Positions 1-10,929 of a DNA stretch of 64,000 nt are shown in pieces. Source of the DNA: Roseococcus thiosulfatophilus (GTDB lineage: Bacteria > Pseudomonadota > Alphaproteobacteria > Acetobacterales > Acetobacteraceae); NCBI RefSeq assembly GCF_017311575.1, contig NZ_JAFFQY010000063.1:62001-126000 (forward strand), given 5' to 3'. The translations under genes were made by a program, and so were the position numbers. How positions within the stretch are numbered: the first letter of the stretch is position 1; every line of letters starts with the position of its first letter. Below the pieces are notes generated by a model. It was not told the origin of the DNA. It did not search any database and was given only the letters and a program-made list of their open reading frames with translations.

Positions 1-592
1 GCAGGTTGAAGGCGATGGGCTTGGGGAAGTGCTGGGGGGCGGGGATATCATTCACGAAGCTGGCCCGCGTCTGGGCGAACAGCTCGTCCATGCCTTCCTT
101 CCCCGCGCCGGAGGCGGGCTGCAGGCTCACCACATTCACCCGCAGCAGCGGCGCCAGCGCGGCCAGGGGCGCGGCGGCCAGGGCCGCGAAGGTGGCGGAG
201 GGCGAGGGGCAGGCCACGATCCGTTTGCGCTTGTTCCGCTCCAGGGCCGCGGCATTCACCTCCGGCACCACCAGCGCCACGCCCGGCTCCAGCCGGAAGG
301 CGGGGCTGAGGTCCACCACCCAGGCGCCGGCGGCGGTGGCGCGCGGGGCATGGGTGCGGGATTCGGCCTCGCCCAGCGCCAGGATCACGAGGTCCTGGCC
401 CGCGAAATCGAAGCCCTCCAGGGCGCGCAGGCGCAGCACCCGGTCCTGGCCGAAGCTCACTTCCTGGCCGGCGCTGCGCCCGGTGCCCAGGCCGGTCACC
501 TCCGCCACGGGGAAGTCGCTCGCCGCCAGCGCCCGCAGCGCCTCGCGCCCCGCCAGCGTGTTCGCCCCCGCCACCGCCACCCGGAATGCCAT
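1..592 (-). CDS. USG-1-like aspartate-semialdehyde dehydrogenase paralogue, 3' end outside window
   Basis: The first 197 codons are present, read right to left from ATG at 590-592, with a purine-rich ribosome site (AAGAAGAGG) upstream. The protein opens with a Rossmann-type VAVAGANTLAGREALRAL and keeps VVPEVN and the ASGAGKEGMDEL stretch of the ASADH family. Aligned without gaps from ASGAG to the complete asd in this window (12487-13494), the NPNC that carries the catalytic Cys reads CPSP here, so the nucleophile is Pro. E. coli Usg (USG-1) also lacks this Cys, as far as I recall. I infer a non-catalytic family member, not the housekeeping enzyme. The C-terminal half is not visible. Confidence 0.75.
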   Translation of the reverse strand, partial: MAFRVAVAGANTLAGREALRALAASDFPVAEVTGLGTGRSAGQEVSFGQDRVLRLRALEGFDFAGQDLVILALGEAESRTHAPRATAAGAWVVDLSPAFRLEPGVALVVPEVNAAALERNKRKRIVACPSPSATFAALAAAPLAALAPLLRVNVVSLQPASGAGKEGMDELFAQTRASFVNDIPAPQHFPKPIAFNL

Positions 593-670
593 GCCGTGCC
601 TCTTCTTTAAGCTGCCGGACGTTGCATACACGCCCGGGCCACGTTGAGCGATGGCGCATCCGGGTCTACA

Positions 671-696
671 GCGTGAGCAACTGTCGTTGCTCACGC
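671..696. repeat. perfect 11-bp hairpin in divergent intergenic region
   Basis: GCGTGAGCAAC and its exact reverse complement are separated by the tetraloop TGTC, and T-rich sequence (TTTGCCTTTG) follows on the plus strand. It lies between the divergently transcribed usg-like gene and zapE, so a terminator for either gene is not expected there. It may be a mobile palindrome, an operator or an upstream RNA terminator. Confidence 0.6.
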
Positions 697-707
697 TTTG
701 CCTTTGC

Positions 708-763
708 TGCGCGGCTGCTTCACGGCTTCGGCGATTCCACCGAAGCCGATCAGACGCTAGGGA
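708..763 (+). repeat. palindromic interspersed repeat, copy 1 (family P)
   Basis: A stem CGGCTTCG/CGAAGCCG (723-730 and 741-748) is framed by TTCACG on the left and GATCAG on the right. The same frame and layout recur at 60534-60597 (reverse strand) and 30055-30100 (reverse strand), with different but still paired stem bases. It sits just upstream of zapE. Confidence 0.6.
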
Positions 764-772
764 CCAACCCAA

Positions 773-1942
773 ATGGATGGTGTCACAAGGTTGAACGAAG
801 GTCCCTTGCCCGCCTACCGCGCCCGCGTGGCCGAAGGCGTGCTCCGCCCTGATCCGGCGCAGGCCCATGCGGCCGAGGTGCTGCAAGGGCTCTGGCAGCG
901 CATGCGCGGCTATGACCCCGCGCCCGCCGTGCCCCGCGCCGCGCCGCGCGGCCTGCTGGGCAAGCTGTTCGGCGCGCGGAAGGGCTCGGGCGACCTGGCG
1001 GCGCCGTCCGGCACGCCGGAGGGGCTCTACCTGGTCGGCCAGGTGGGGCGCGGGAAGTCCATGCTGATGGACCTCTTCTTCGAGACGGCCCAGGTGCCGC
1101 GCAAGCGGCGCATCCATTTCCACGACTTCATGCAGCAGGCGCACCAGCGCATCCATGCCTGGAAGCGCGCCAACCCCTCGGGCGACGACCCCATCCCGCC
1201 CCTGGCCGACAGCATCGCCGCCGAGGCCGCGCTGCTCTGCTTCGACGAATTCCAGGTGCATGACGTGACCGACGCCATGATCCTGGGCCGGCTGTTCGAG
1301 GCGCTGTTCGCCCGCGGCGTGGTGGTGGTCGCCACCTCCAACACCGCGCCCAAGGACCTGTTCAAGGGCAAGCCGGGGCGCGACGCTTTCCTGCCCTTCA
1401 TCGCCCTGATCGAGCAGCGGGTGGAGGTGCTGGAACTCGAATCGCTCCAGGACTACCGGCGCGAGCGGATGCGCGGCCTGCCCTCCTGGCACCACCCCGC
1501 CGATGGCCGGGCCGAGCGCGCGCTGGACACCGCCTTCCGCGACCTGACGGGCCAGGCGCACGGCGCGCCGCTGACGCTGACGGTGCTGGGCCACACGCTG
1601 GAGGTGCCGGAGGCCGCGGGCGGCGTGGCACGCGCGGGCTTCGAGGCGCTGTGCGGCAAGCCGCTGGGGCCGGCGGACTACCTCTGCCTCGCGCGGCATT
1701 TCCACACCCTGGTGCTGGACGAGGTGCCCCGGCTCGGCCCCGACAATTTCGACCGGGCGCGGCGCTTCATCACGCTGATCGACGCGCTGTATGAACACCG
1801 CTGCAAGCTTCTGGCATCGGCGGCGGCGGGGCCGGACCAGCTCTATGAAAAAGGCGAAAATGCGGCAATGTTCGAGCGCACCGCGTCGCGCCTGATGGAG
1901 ATGCAGAGCCCCGAGTATTTGGCCTTGCCACACCTGCCTTGA
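773..1942 (+). CDS. zapE: cell division protein ZapE (AFG1-family ATPase)
   Basis: 389 aa, close to the family's usual length. The Walker A motif is GQVGRGKS (residues 89-96) and the Walker B region is ALLCFDEFQVHDV (about 153-165), followed by the sensor-like VVVVATSNTAPKDLF. These are hallmarks of the AFG1/LACE1/ZapE P-loop ATPases. In E. coli ZapE associates with the Z-ring under stress or low oxygen; the mitochondrial relative acts in respiratory-complex quality control. The start ATG is followed by PLPAYRARV, the usual amino end of the family. Its position next to the TCA and respiratory block agrees with a role tied to respiration, but that is inference. Confidence 0.93.
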   Translation: MDGVTRLNEGPLPAYRARVAEGVLRPDPAQAHAAEVLQGLWQRMRGYDPAPAVPRAAPRGLLGKLFGARKGSGDLAAPSGTPEGLYLVGQVGRGKSMLMDLFFETAQVPRKRRIHFHDFMQQAHQRIHAWKRANPSGDDPIPPLADSIAAEAALLCFDEFQVHDVTDAMILGRLFEALFARGVVVVATSNTAPKDLFKGKPGRDAFLPFIALIEQRVEVLELESLQDYRRERMRGLPSWHHPADGRAERALDTAFRDLTGQAHGAPLTLTVLGHTLEVPEAAGGVARAGFEALCGKPLGPADYLCLARHFHTLVLDEVPRLGPDNFDRARRFITLIDALYEHRCKLLASAAAGPDQLYEKGENAAMFERTASRLMEMQSPEYLALPHLP

Positions 1943-1989
1943 GTGGCCTACGCCTTCGCCCAGGGATAATTCCGGGGATCGGGGGTTTT

Positions 1990-3613
<1,624 letters not shown>

Positions 3614-3622
3614 GGGGGACGG

Positions 3623-4360
3623 ATGCGGCTCGCCGTCATCGCCGATGTGCACGGAAACCGCCTCGCCCTGGCGGCCGTGCTGGAAGCGATCGCGGCGGCC
3701 GCGCCGGACCTGGTGATCGAGCTGGGCGACGCCGTCAGCGGCCCGCTCTGGCCCGCCGAGTGTTTCGACATGCTGGCGGGCCTCGATGCCGTGGCGCTGC
3801 GCGGCAACCATGACCGCTGGGTGGCCGCCGAAACGCCCGATGGCATGGGCGCCACCGATGCCTTCGCCTGGGCGCGGCTTTCGGCGGGGCAGCGGGCGGC
3901 ACTGGTGGCGCGGCCGATGGTGTGGCGCGATGGCGGCATCCTCGCCATGCACGCACTGCCTGAGGACGACCTGACCTACCTGCTGCACGAGGTGACGCCC
4001 CAGGGCGTGCGCGAACGCGCGACCGCCGGCGTGGCCGCCCTGCTGCCCCCGCCCGCGGGCGAGACGCTGGTGCTGACCGCCCACACCCACCGCGCTCGGA
4101 TGCTCACGCTGCCTGATGGGCGGCTGGTGGTGAACCCGGGCAGCGTGGGTCAGCCGGGCTACACCGACACCGCGCCCTATCCGCACCGCATGGAGGCCGG
4201 CAGCCCCCACGCCCGCTTCGCCCTGCTGGAGCAGGCGCGCGGAGAATGGCGGGTGGAATTCCACGCCATCCCCTATGACTGGCACGCGGCGGCGGCGGAA
4301 GCCGCGCGCCATGGCCGCGACGATCGGGCCCAGGCCCTGACCCATGGCAATCTGAGCTGA
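3623..4360 (+). CDS. YfcE/diadenosine-tetraphosphatase-type metallophosphoesterase
   Basis: 245 aa. It has the calcineurin-like metal-binding signatures in order: ADVHGN (residues 8-13), GDAVSGP, GNHDRW (about 59-64), and the C-terminal TAHTHRAR and NPGSVGQP, with TDTAPYPHR after it. This set defines the small phosphoesterases related to YfcE/MJ0936 and the ApaH-like group. The substrate cannot be told from sequence; a phosphodiester or dinucleotide is likely. It begins nine bases after mdh and ends sixteen bases before sucC, so it probably shares their transcript. Confidence 0.85.
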   Translation: MRLAVIADVHGNRLALAAVLEAIAAAAPDLVIELGDAVSGPLWPAECFDMLAGLDAVALRGNHDRWVAAETPDGMGATDAFAWARLSAGQRAALVARPMVWRDGGILAMHALPEDDLTYLLHEVTPQGVRERATAGVAALLPPPAGETLVLTAHTHRARMLTLPDGRLVVNPGSVGQPGYTDTAPYPHRMEAGSPHARFALLEQARGEWRVEFHAIPYDWHAAAAEAARHGRDDRAQALTHGNLS

Positions 4361-4376
4361 GGTTGGAACAAAGCAG

Positions 4377-5570
4377 ATGAACATCCACGAATACCAGGCG
4401 AAGGAACTGCTCCGCCGCTACGGCGTCGCGGTCCTGGACGGCCATGTGGCCTGGACGCCGGAGGAGGCCGAGGCCGCCGCCGGCAAGCTGCCCGGCCCCA
4501 TCTATGTGGTGAAGAGCCAGATCCATGCGGGTGGCCGCGGCGCCGGCCGCTTCACCAACGACCCCGATGGCAAGGGCGGCGTGCGCCTGGCCAAGTCGGC
4601 GGCCGAGGTGAAGGCGGCGGCGGCGGCCATGATCGGCTCCACGCTGGTCACGAAGCAGACCGGGCCCGAGGGCAAGCTGGTCAGCCGCGTCTATGTCGAG
4701 GCGGGCTGCGACATCGCGCGCGAGCTCTATCTCTCGCTGCTGGTGGACCGCGACTGCTCGCGCATCGTCATCATGGCGAGCACCGAGGGCGGCATCGAGA
4801 TCGAGGAAGTGGCGGCCCACAACCCCGAGAAGATCCTGAAGGTGGATGTGGACCCGGCGACGGGCGTGTCCGGCTGGCATGGCCGCAAGCTGGCCTTCGG
4901 CCTGGGCCTCGAGGGCAAACAGGTCGGCAGCTTCGTGAAGTTCGTGGAGGCCATGTACAAGGCCTTCGTCGAGCTCGACTGCGCCATCGTCGAGATCAAC
5001 CCGCTGGTGGTGACCAAGGCCGGCGACGTGGTGGCGCTGGACGCCAAGGTCAGCTTCGACGACAGCGCGCTGTATCGCCACAAGGACCTCGAGGCGCTGC
5101 GCGACGACACGGAGATGGACCCGAAGGAACTCGACGCGGTCCAGAACGACCTGAACTACGTGGCGCTCGATGGCGAGATCGGCTGCATGGTGAATGGCGC
5201 GGGCCTGGCCATGGCGACGATGGACATCATCAAGCTGTATGGTTCCTCGCCCGCCAACTTCCTCGACGTGGGCGGCACGGCCGACAGCGCGCGGGTGACG
5301 CAGGCCTTCCGCATCATCACCTCCGACGCGAATGTGAAGGCCATCCTGGTCAATATCTTCGGCGGCATCGCCAAGTGCGACATGATCGCGACGGGCATCG
5401 TCGAGGCGTCGAAGAACCTCAAGCTCTCGGTGCCGCTGGTGGTGCGGCTGGAGGGCACCAACGTCGAACTGGGCAAGAAGATCCTGGCCGAGAGCGGGCT
5501 TGCGATCATCGCCGCCGACAACCTCGCCGACGCCGCCCAGAAGGCCGTCGCTGCCGTGAAGGGCGCCTGA
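4377..5570 (+). CDS. sucC: succinyl-CoA synthetase beta subunit (ADP-forming)
   Basis: 397 aa. It starts [17 protein letters not shown], the conserved amino end of the family, with an ATP-grasp domain ([15 protein letters not shown] near residue 45) and the C-terminal CoA-ligase domain ([39 protein letters not shown]). It pairs with SucD to convert succinyl-CoA + ADP + Pi to succinate + ATP + CoA. The gap to sucD is three bases, so the two are translationally close. Confidence 0.97.
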   Translation: MNIHEYQAKELLRRYGVAVLDGHVAWTPEEAEAAAGKLPGPIYVVKSQIHAGGRGAGRFTNDPDGKGGVRLAKSAAEVKAAAAAMIGSTLVTKQTGPEGKLVSRVYVEAGCDIARELYLSLLVDRDCSRIVIMASTEGGIEIEEVAAHNPEKILKVDVDPATGVSGWHGRKLAFGLGLEGKQVGSFVKFVEAMYKAFVELDCAIVEINPLVVTKAGDVVALDAKVSFDDSALYRHKDLEALRDDTEMDPKELDAVQNDLNYVALDGEIGCMVNGAGLAMATMDIIKLYGSSPANFLDVGGTADSARVTQAFRIITSDANVKAILVNIFGGIAKCDMIATGIVEASKNLKLSVPLVVRLEGTNVELGKKILAESGLAIIAADNLADAAQKAVAAVKGA

Positions 5571-5573
5571 ACC

Positions 5574-6470
5574 ATGGCCATTCTCGTTGACAAGAACACG
5601 CGCGTGATGACGCAGGGCTTCACCGGCGCGCAGGGCACCTTCCACGCCAGCCAGGGCATCGCCTATGGCAGCACCTATGTGGGCGGCGTCACCCCCGGCA
5701 AGGGCGGCACCATGCACCCCACGCTGAACCTGCCGGTGTTCAACACCGTGGCCGAGTGCAAGGAAGCGACCGGCGCCACCGCCAGCGTGATCTACGTGCC
5801 CGCGCCCTTCGCGGCGGACTCCATCCTGGAGGCGCTGGACGCCGAGATCCCGCTGGTGATCTGCATCACCGAGGGCATCCCGGTGCTGGACATGGTGAAG
5901 GTCAAGCGCGCGCTGCAAAGCAGCAAGTCGCTGCTGGTGGGCCCGAACTGCCCCGGCGTCATCACCCCCGACGCCTGCAAGATCGGCATCATGCCCGGCC
6001 ACATCCACCGCCGCGGCTCGGTGGGCATCGTCTCCCGCTCGGGCACGCTGACCTATGAGGCGGTGGCGCAGACCACGGCGGCCGGGCTCGGCCAGTCCTC
6101 CTGCGTGGGCATCGGCGGCGACCCGGTGAAGGGCATGGACTTCATTGACGTCCTGGAACTGTTCCTGAAGGACGACGAGACGAAGTCCATCATCATGATC
6201 GGCGAGATCGGCGGGCAGTCCGAAATCCAGGCCGCCGAATTCCTGGCGCGCGAGAATTTCGGCCCCGGCAAGCCCAACAAGCCGGTGGTGGGCTTCATCG
6301 CCGGCGCCACGGCCCCTCCGGGCCGGCGCATGGGCCATGCGGGCGCCGTGATCTCGGGCGGCAAGGACACGGCGGCGGCGAAGATGGAGGCCATGGCGGC
6401 GGTGGGCATCCACATCGCCGACAGCCCGGCCTCGCTCGGCTCCACCATGGTCAAGGCGCTGGGCCGCTGA
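5574..6470 (+). CDS. sucD: succinyl-CoA synthetase alpha subunit
   Basis: 298 aa. It has the CoA-binding amino half ([26 protein letters not shown]) and, in the carboxyl half, [17 protein letters not shown], which holds the phosphohistidine used during catalysis. [11 protein letters not shown] and SRSGTLTYE are typical of the family. It follows sucC directly and its last codons overlap the probable CTG start of the next gene. Confidence 0.97.
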   Translation: MAILVDKNTRVMTQGFTGAQGTFHASQGIAYGSTYVGGVTPGKGGTMHPTLNLPVFNTVAECKEATGATASVIYVPAPFAADSILEALDAEIPLVICITEGIPVLDMVKVKRALQSSKSLLVGPNCPGVITPDACKIGIMPGHIHRRGSVGIVSRSGTLTYEAVAQTTAAGLGQSSCVGIGGDPVKGMDFIDVLELFLKDDETKSIIMIGEIGGQSEIQAAEFLARENFGPGKPNKPVVGFIAGATAPPGRRMGHAGAVISGGKDTAAAKMEAMAAVGIHIADSPASLGSTMVKALGR

Positions 6471-7291
6471 GCCCGCTCCGCCGCCCGCGCTGGTGGCCGC
6501 TGCTGGCGGCGCTGGTCCTGGCGGCGGGCACACCGGCGCGGGCCGAAAGCCCCGCCGAACTCATGGCGCGCGCGCCGGCCGTCTCGCTGGACGGCGCGCT
6601 CGCCCCGCTCACCGCCCCTGTGGCGGTGGGGGGCGCGGGCTGGGGGCCTTTCACGCGGCTTTGCGTGCGCCGAATGATGGTGGCGCCCGATGGGCGCGAA
6701 TTTCCGGCCAATGATCCCTCCTGCCTCCAGGTGACGGAGGCGCGTGAGCAAGCCGGGGTCTGGCACCTGACGCTCTCGACCGGCCCACTGCAGAATGGCA
6801 TCGGCGTCACCTTCACCCTGACGCGGGATGCCGCGGGCCAGGTCGGCCCCGCGGAATTCACCGTGCCGGAGGGCCTGCCCGCCCCGCCACCCGAGATGGT
6901 GGGCCGGCTGCGCGCCCTGTTCCGCGCCATGGTGCGCGCGCATGCGCTGGAAGCCCTCCGTATTGCGCCGGGCGAGGGCTTTGTGATGGACCTGCCGCTT
7001 GGTGACGTGATGGACGGGCTGCAGGTGGAGGGAGGCGGCTTCGCCTGCCAGGCCGAGGGCACCGGCACCATTGCCGGCCGCCCGGTGGTGCAGGCGGCCT
7101 GCACCCTGCGCGCCACGGGCGAATTGCGGCCGGGCCGCCCCATGGAAATCGCGGCCGCCGGACGCTTCGCGCTGGATGTCGCGACCGGCCTGGTGCTGCG
7201 GCATGGCTATGCCAGCCTCACCACCGCCACGCCGGAGCCGGGGGCGCAGGCCTTGACCATGCGCGGCCATTCCACCCAGTCGCTGGACTAG
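6467..7291 (+). CDS. secreted hypothetical protein, probable CTG start
   Basis: The first in-frame ATG is at 6563, but the open frame continues upstream and encodes a textbook signal peptide: three Arg near the start, then [16 protein letters not shown] with an Ala-x-Ala cleavage site. No ATG, GTG or TTG exists in that frame between 6058 and 6563. A CTG at 6467, overlapping the sucD stop (CTGA), is therefore the likely start, giving about 274 aa. The mature part has repeated Cys-flanked beta-like segments ([33 protein letters not shown]). No family is recognised. A periplasmic or outer-membrane-associated protein coupled to sucCD is inferred. Confidence 0.65.
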   Translation: MSPLRRPRWWPLLAALVLAAGTPARAESPAELMARAPAVSLDGALAPLTAPVAVGGAGWGPFTRLCVRRMMVAPDGREFPANDPSCLQVTEAREQAGVWHLTLSTGPLQNGIGVTFTLTRDAAGQVGPAEFTVPEGLPAPPPEMVGRLRALFRAMVRAHALEALRIAPGEGFVMDLPLGDVMDGLQVEGGGFACQAEGTGTIAGRPVVQAACTLRATGELRPGRPMEIAAAGRFALDVATGLVLRHGYASLTTATPEPGAQALTMRGHSTQSLD

Positions 7292-7297
7292 GCCTTC

Positions 7298-7582
7298 TCA
7301 GCGAATGATGGCGGCGTGCCAGAGGCGCAGCAGCCGCACGCCCTGGCCCTCCTCCACGCGGTAGACCAGAACATAGGGCCGGTCCGTCAGCATCTCGCGC
7401 GTTCCGGGCACCCGGCCCGGCTTGCCCCGATGGGCGAGGGTGGCGAGGCTGTCGCTGGCCTCCAGGATTTCCTCCACCAGGCGCTCGGCGGCCAGCGGGT
7501 TATGGGCGGTGAGGTATTCCAGCACCCCGTCCAGGTCACGCAGGGCGGCGGGGGACCAATGGACGGGCAGTTCGCCGCTCAT
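7298..7582 (-). CDS. RelE/ParE-family toxin
   Basis: 94 aa, the usual toxin length. VHWSPAALRDLDGVLEYL, GKPGRVPGTREML and YVLVYRVEEGQGVRLLRLWHAAI match the ParE branch of the RelE superfamily (the RPYVLVYRV strand and the closing RVLRLWHA-type strand). ParE toxins poison DNA gyrase; RelE members cleave mRNA. Its start overlaps the antitoxin stop by four bases, so this is a coupled operon read against the surrounding TCA genes. The 3' end lies only six bases from the end of the secreted-protein gene on the other strand. Confidence 0.85.
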   Translation of the reverse strand: MSGELPVHWSPAALRDLDGVLEYLTAHNPLAAERLVEEILEASDSLATLAHRGKPGRVPGTREMLTDRPYVLVYRVEEGQGVRLLRLWHAAIIR

Positions 7583-7746
7583 GGCGCCCCCGGGCGGCCT
7601 AGCCGTGCCTGCAGCCGGTCGCGGAGCAGAATCAGCCGCGCGCGGAGTGCGGCCTGCGGGGTATCGGCGCTGATCGGCGCCGCCTCGGCCTCGGCCACCG
7701 CCGCGGCCAGGAGGCGGCGTTCCAGCGCGTCATCCGTGTCGTCCAT
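7579..7746 (-). CDS. antitoxin of the ParE-type module
   Basis: A start at 7746 (MDDTDDALERRLLAA) gives 55 aa; the frame is open further upstream to 7863, but that extension is Pro/Arg-rich and unlike an antitoxin. The visible part is acidic and then helical with Arg/Leu repeats (LRARLILLRDRLQARL), fitting the toxin-wrapping tail of an antitoxin. No clear ribbon-helix-helix can be made out. Assignment rests mainly on its place before the toxin with a four-base ATGA overlap. Confidence 0.65.
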   Translation of the reverse strand: MDDTDDALERRLLAAAVAEAEAAPISADTPQAALRARLILLRDRLQARLGRPGAP

Positions 7747-7963
7747 CAACCGAGCATAGCGCGGGCGGGCAAGGGGCGCCACGCCTGCCATGTTTTGCGG
7801 CGCAGCATGGCGGTTTTCCGCCATCTGGCCTGTCGAGGGGGGGTGCCGCAATGGCGCCATCATCGGTATGTTAACACCACGCGCCGCAGGATGAGTTTCC
7901 AGCGGCGCAGCCGCAGAAATTCAGGAAGGGCGGACCGCCGGAAGGTGCGTTCGTGAAACAAGA

Positions 7964-10840
7964 ATGGCCGGTGTGGACATCCTCGCCAGCGCGATGAATG
8001 GGGCGAATGCCGCCTTCCTCGCTGATCTCTATGCCCGCTGGGTCGAGAACCCCGCCAGCGTGGACCCCTCCTTCGCCGAGCTCTTCGCCACGCTGAATGA
8101 TGACGCGCGGGCGGTGCTGGGCGACGCGCAGGGCGCCTCCTGGGCCCCGCGGCCGCGTGGCGGCTTCGCGCCGGCCGAAGAGGCGGCACCCGCGAAGAAG
8201 GGCGCCGCCCCCGCCGCCCGCGCGACGGACCCCGAAGAGACGCGCCGCGCCGTGCTGGACAGCATCCGCGCGCTGATGCTCATCCGCTCCTACCGGGTGC
8301 GCGGGCATCTGGAAGCCAAGCTCGACCCGCTGGGCCTGCAGACGCCGCCCGCCCACCCCGAACTCTCGCCCGCCTTCTGGGGCTTCACCGACGCCGACCT
8401 GGACCGGCGCATCTTCATTGACCGCGTGCTGGGCCTTGAAACGGCGACCATCCGCGAAATCATGGAGCGGGTGCGGGCCACCTATTGCGGCCCCATCGGC
8501 GTCGAGTTCATGCACATCCAGGATCCGGACCAGAAGTCCTGGATCCAGCAGCGCGTCGAGGGCGCGCCCTGGGTGAAGGGCTTCGACGCGGCCGCGAAGC
8601 GCAAGATCCTGAAGCAGCTGACCGAGGCCGAGGGCTTCGAGGCCTTCTGCGCCAAGAAGTATGTCGGCACCAAGCGCTTCGGCCTGGAGGGCGGCGAGAG
8701 CACCATCCCCGCCGTGCAGGCCGTGATCGAGACCGCGGCGGGCCAGGGCTGCAACGAGATCGCCATCGGCATGGCGCATCGCGGCCGGCTGAACATGCTC
8801 GTGAACGTGGTGAAGAAGCCCTACACGCAGGTCTTCGCCGAGTTCAAAGGCTCTAGCTTCAAGCCCGATGACGTGCAGGGCTCGGGCGACGTGAAGTACC
8901 ACCTCGGTACCTCGACCGACATCGAGATCAACGGGCGGATGGTGCATCTCTCGCTCCAGCCCAACCCGTCGCATCTGGAAGCCGTGAACCCCGTCGTCGC
9001 CGGCAAGGTGCGGGCGCGGCAGGACATGGCGGGCGATGTGAAGACCCGCACCTCGGTCATGGGCATCCTGCTGCATGGTGACGCGGCCTTCGCGGGCCAG
9101 GGCCTCGTGTATGAGACGCTGGCGATGAGCCAGCTCATCGGCTACCGCACAGGCGGCACGGTCCATATCGTGACCAACAACCAGATCGGCTTCACCACCG
9201 TGCCGGCCCATGCCTATTCGGGCCTCTACTGCACCGACGTGGCCAAGGCGATCCAGGCGCCCATCCTGCATGTGAATGGGGATGACCCGGAGGCCGTGGT
9301 GTGGTGCGCGCAGATGTGCGCCGAATTCCGCATGCGCTTCCAGTCGGACATCGTGCTCGACATCGTCTGCTACCGCCGCCACGGCCACAATGAGAGCGAC
9401 GAGCCCGCCTTCACGCAGCCCAGCATGTACAAGCGCATCCGCGAGATGAAGACGACGCGGACGCTCTATGCCGAGCGCCTGGCGACCGAAGGCAGCGTCC
9501 CGGCCGAGGAGGCGAAGTCCATCCAGGACGCCTTCAACGCCGAGCTGGAGAAGGCCTTCGAAGCCGCCGCCAGCTTCAAGCCCAACAAGGCGGATTGGCT
9601 GGAGGGCCACTGGGCCGGCCTCAAGCCGGTGGCGTCGGGTGCCGAGACCGAGCAGCTGCACGAGACCTCCGTGGGCCTCGACATGCTGCGCGAGGTGGGC
9701 GGCGCGCTCTGCCGCGTGCCGGGGGACTTCAACCTCAACCCCAAGATCGCCCGCCAGCTCGAAGCCAAGAAGCAGGCCATCGAGAGCGGCGAGGGCCTCG
9801 ACTGGGCGACCGGCGAGGCGCTGGCCTTCGGCACCCTGCTGCTGGAGGGCCACCGCGTCCGCCTCTCGGGCGAGGATGTGCAGCGCGGCACCTTCAGCCA
9901 CCGCCATTGCGTGCTGGTGGACCAGGCGAACCAGCAGGAATACGCGCCGCTGAACCATATCCGCGAGGGGCAGCCCAAGTTCGAGGCCTTCAACTCCCTG
10001 CTGTCCGAGGCGGGCGTGCTGGGCTTCGACTATGGCTATTCGCTGGCGGACCCGCGCACGCTGGTTCTCTGGGAGGCCCAGTTCGGCGATTTCGCCAATG
10101 GCGCGCAGGTCATCATTGACCAGTTCATCGCGTCCGGTGAGACGAAGTGGCTGCGCATGTCGGGCCTCGTGATGCTGCTGCCGCATGGCTATGAGGGGCA
10201 GGGGCCGGAACACTCCTCGGCCCGCCTGGAGCGTTACCTCCAGCTCTGCGCCGAGCGGAACATGCGGGTGTGCAACTTCACCACGCCCGCCAACTACTTC
10301 CACGCGCTGCGGCGCCAGCTCAAGGCCAACTACCGCAAGCCGCTGGTGGTGATGACGCCGAAGTCGCTCCTGCGCCACAAGCTGGCCGTCAGCAGCCTGG
10401 CCGAGTTCGGCCCCGGCAGCGCCTTCCGCTACGTCATTCCCGAGACCGAGGCGATCGCGCCCGAGGAGAAGGTGAAGCGCGTCGTGCTCTGCACCGGCAA
10501 GGTCTACTACGACCTGCTGGAAGCCCGGCGCGAACAGGGCCGCGACGACGTGGCCCTGGTGCGGCTGGAGCAGGTCTATCCCTTCCCGGAGCGCAGCCTG
10601 GCCTCCGCCATCGGCGCCTATCGCAATGCCGAGGTGGTGTGGTGCCAGGAGGAGCCCGAGAACATGGGCGCCTGGTCCTTCGTGGACCGCCGCATCGAGG
10701 GCGTGCTGGCCGGGCTCGACATCGCCGCGAAGCGCCCCCGCTTCGTGGGCCGGACCGGGGCGGCGAGCCCGGCCACCGGCCTGGCGAAGGTGCACGCGGC
10801 CGAGCAGGAGACGCTCGTTCGCACGGCATTGGCGGTCTGA
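7964..10840 (+). CDS. sucA: 2-oxoglutarate dehydrogenase E1 component
   Basis: 958 aa, normal length. It carries the N-terminal E2-interacting segment (FLADLYARWVENPASVDPSFAELF, about 20-45), the thiamine-diphosphate core with AHRGRLNML, GDAAFAGQG, NNQIGFTT and RRHGHNESDEPAFTQP, and the carboxyl transketolase-like part ending QEEPENMGAWSF. The enzyme decarboxylates 2-oxoglutarate and passes the succinyl group to the E2 lipoyl arm. It is followed by sucB after 89 bases. The E3 gene (lpd) is not next to them within the window. Confidence 0.97.
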   Translation: MAGVDILASAMNGANAAFLADLYARWVENPASVDPSFAELFATLNDDARAVLGDAQGASWAPRPRGGFAPAEEAAPAKKGAAPAARATDPEETRRAVLDSIRALMLIRSYRVRGHLEAKLDPLGLQTPPAHPELSPAFWGFTDADLDRRIFIDRVLGLETATIREIMERVRATYCGPIGVEFMHIQDPDQKSWIQQRVEGAPWVKGFDAAAKRKILKQLTEAEGFEAFCAKKYVGTKRFGLEGGESTIPAVQAVIETAAGQGCNEIAIGMAHRGRLNMLVNVVKKPYTQVFAEFKGSSFKPDDVQGSGDVKYHLGTSTDIEINGRMVHLSLQPNPSHLEAVNPVVAGKVRARQDMAGDVKTRTSVMGILLHGDAAFAGQGLVYETLAMSQLIGYRTGGTVHIVTNNQIGFTTVPAHAYSGLYCTDVAKAIQAPILHVNGDDPEAVVWCAQMCAEFRMRFQSDIVLDIVCYRRHGHNESDEPAFTQPSMYKRIREMKTTRTLYAERLATEGSVPAEEAKSIQDAFNAELEKAFEAAASFKPNKADWLEGHWAGLKPVASGAETEQLHETSVGLDMLREVGGALCRVPGDFNLNPKIARQLEAKKQAIESGEGLDWATGEALAFGTLLLEGHRVRLSGEDVQRGTFSHRHCVLVDQANQQEYAPLNHIREGQPKFEAFNSLLSEAGVLGFDYGYSLADPRTLVLWEAQFGDFANGAQVIIDQFIASGETKWLRMSGLVMLLPHGYEGQGPEHSSARLERYLQLCAERNMRVCNFTTPANYFHALRRQLKANYRKPLVVMTPKSLLRHKLAVSSLAEFGPGSAFRYVIPETEAIAPEEKVKRVVLCTGKVYYDLLEARREQGRDDVALVRLEQVYPFPERSLASAIGAYRNAEVVWCQEEPENMGAWSFVDRRIEGVLAGLDIAAKRPRFVGRTGAASPATGLAKVHAAEQETLVRTALAV

Positions 10841-10929
10841 CACCGCGCTTTTCGACACAGTGAAGCAAGGGGCCGGATGACACCCGGCCCCCCGATGCCC
10901 TACATCAGGGGCAAAGAAGGCAGAGACCA

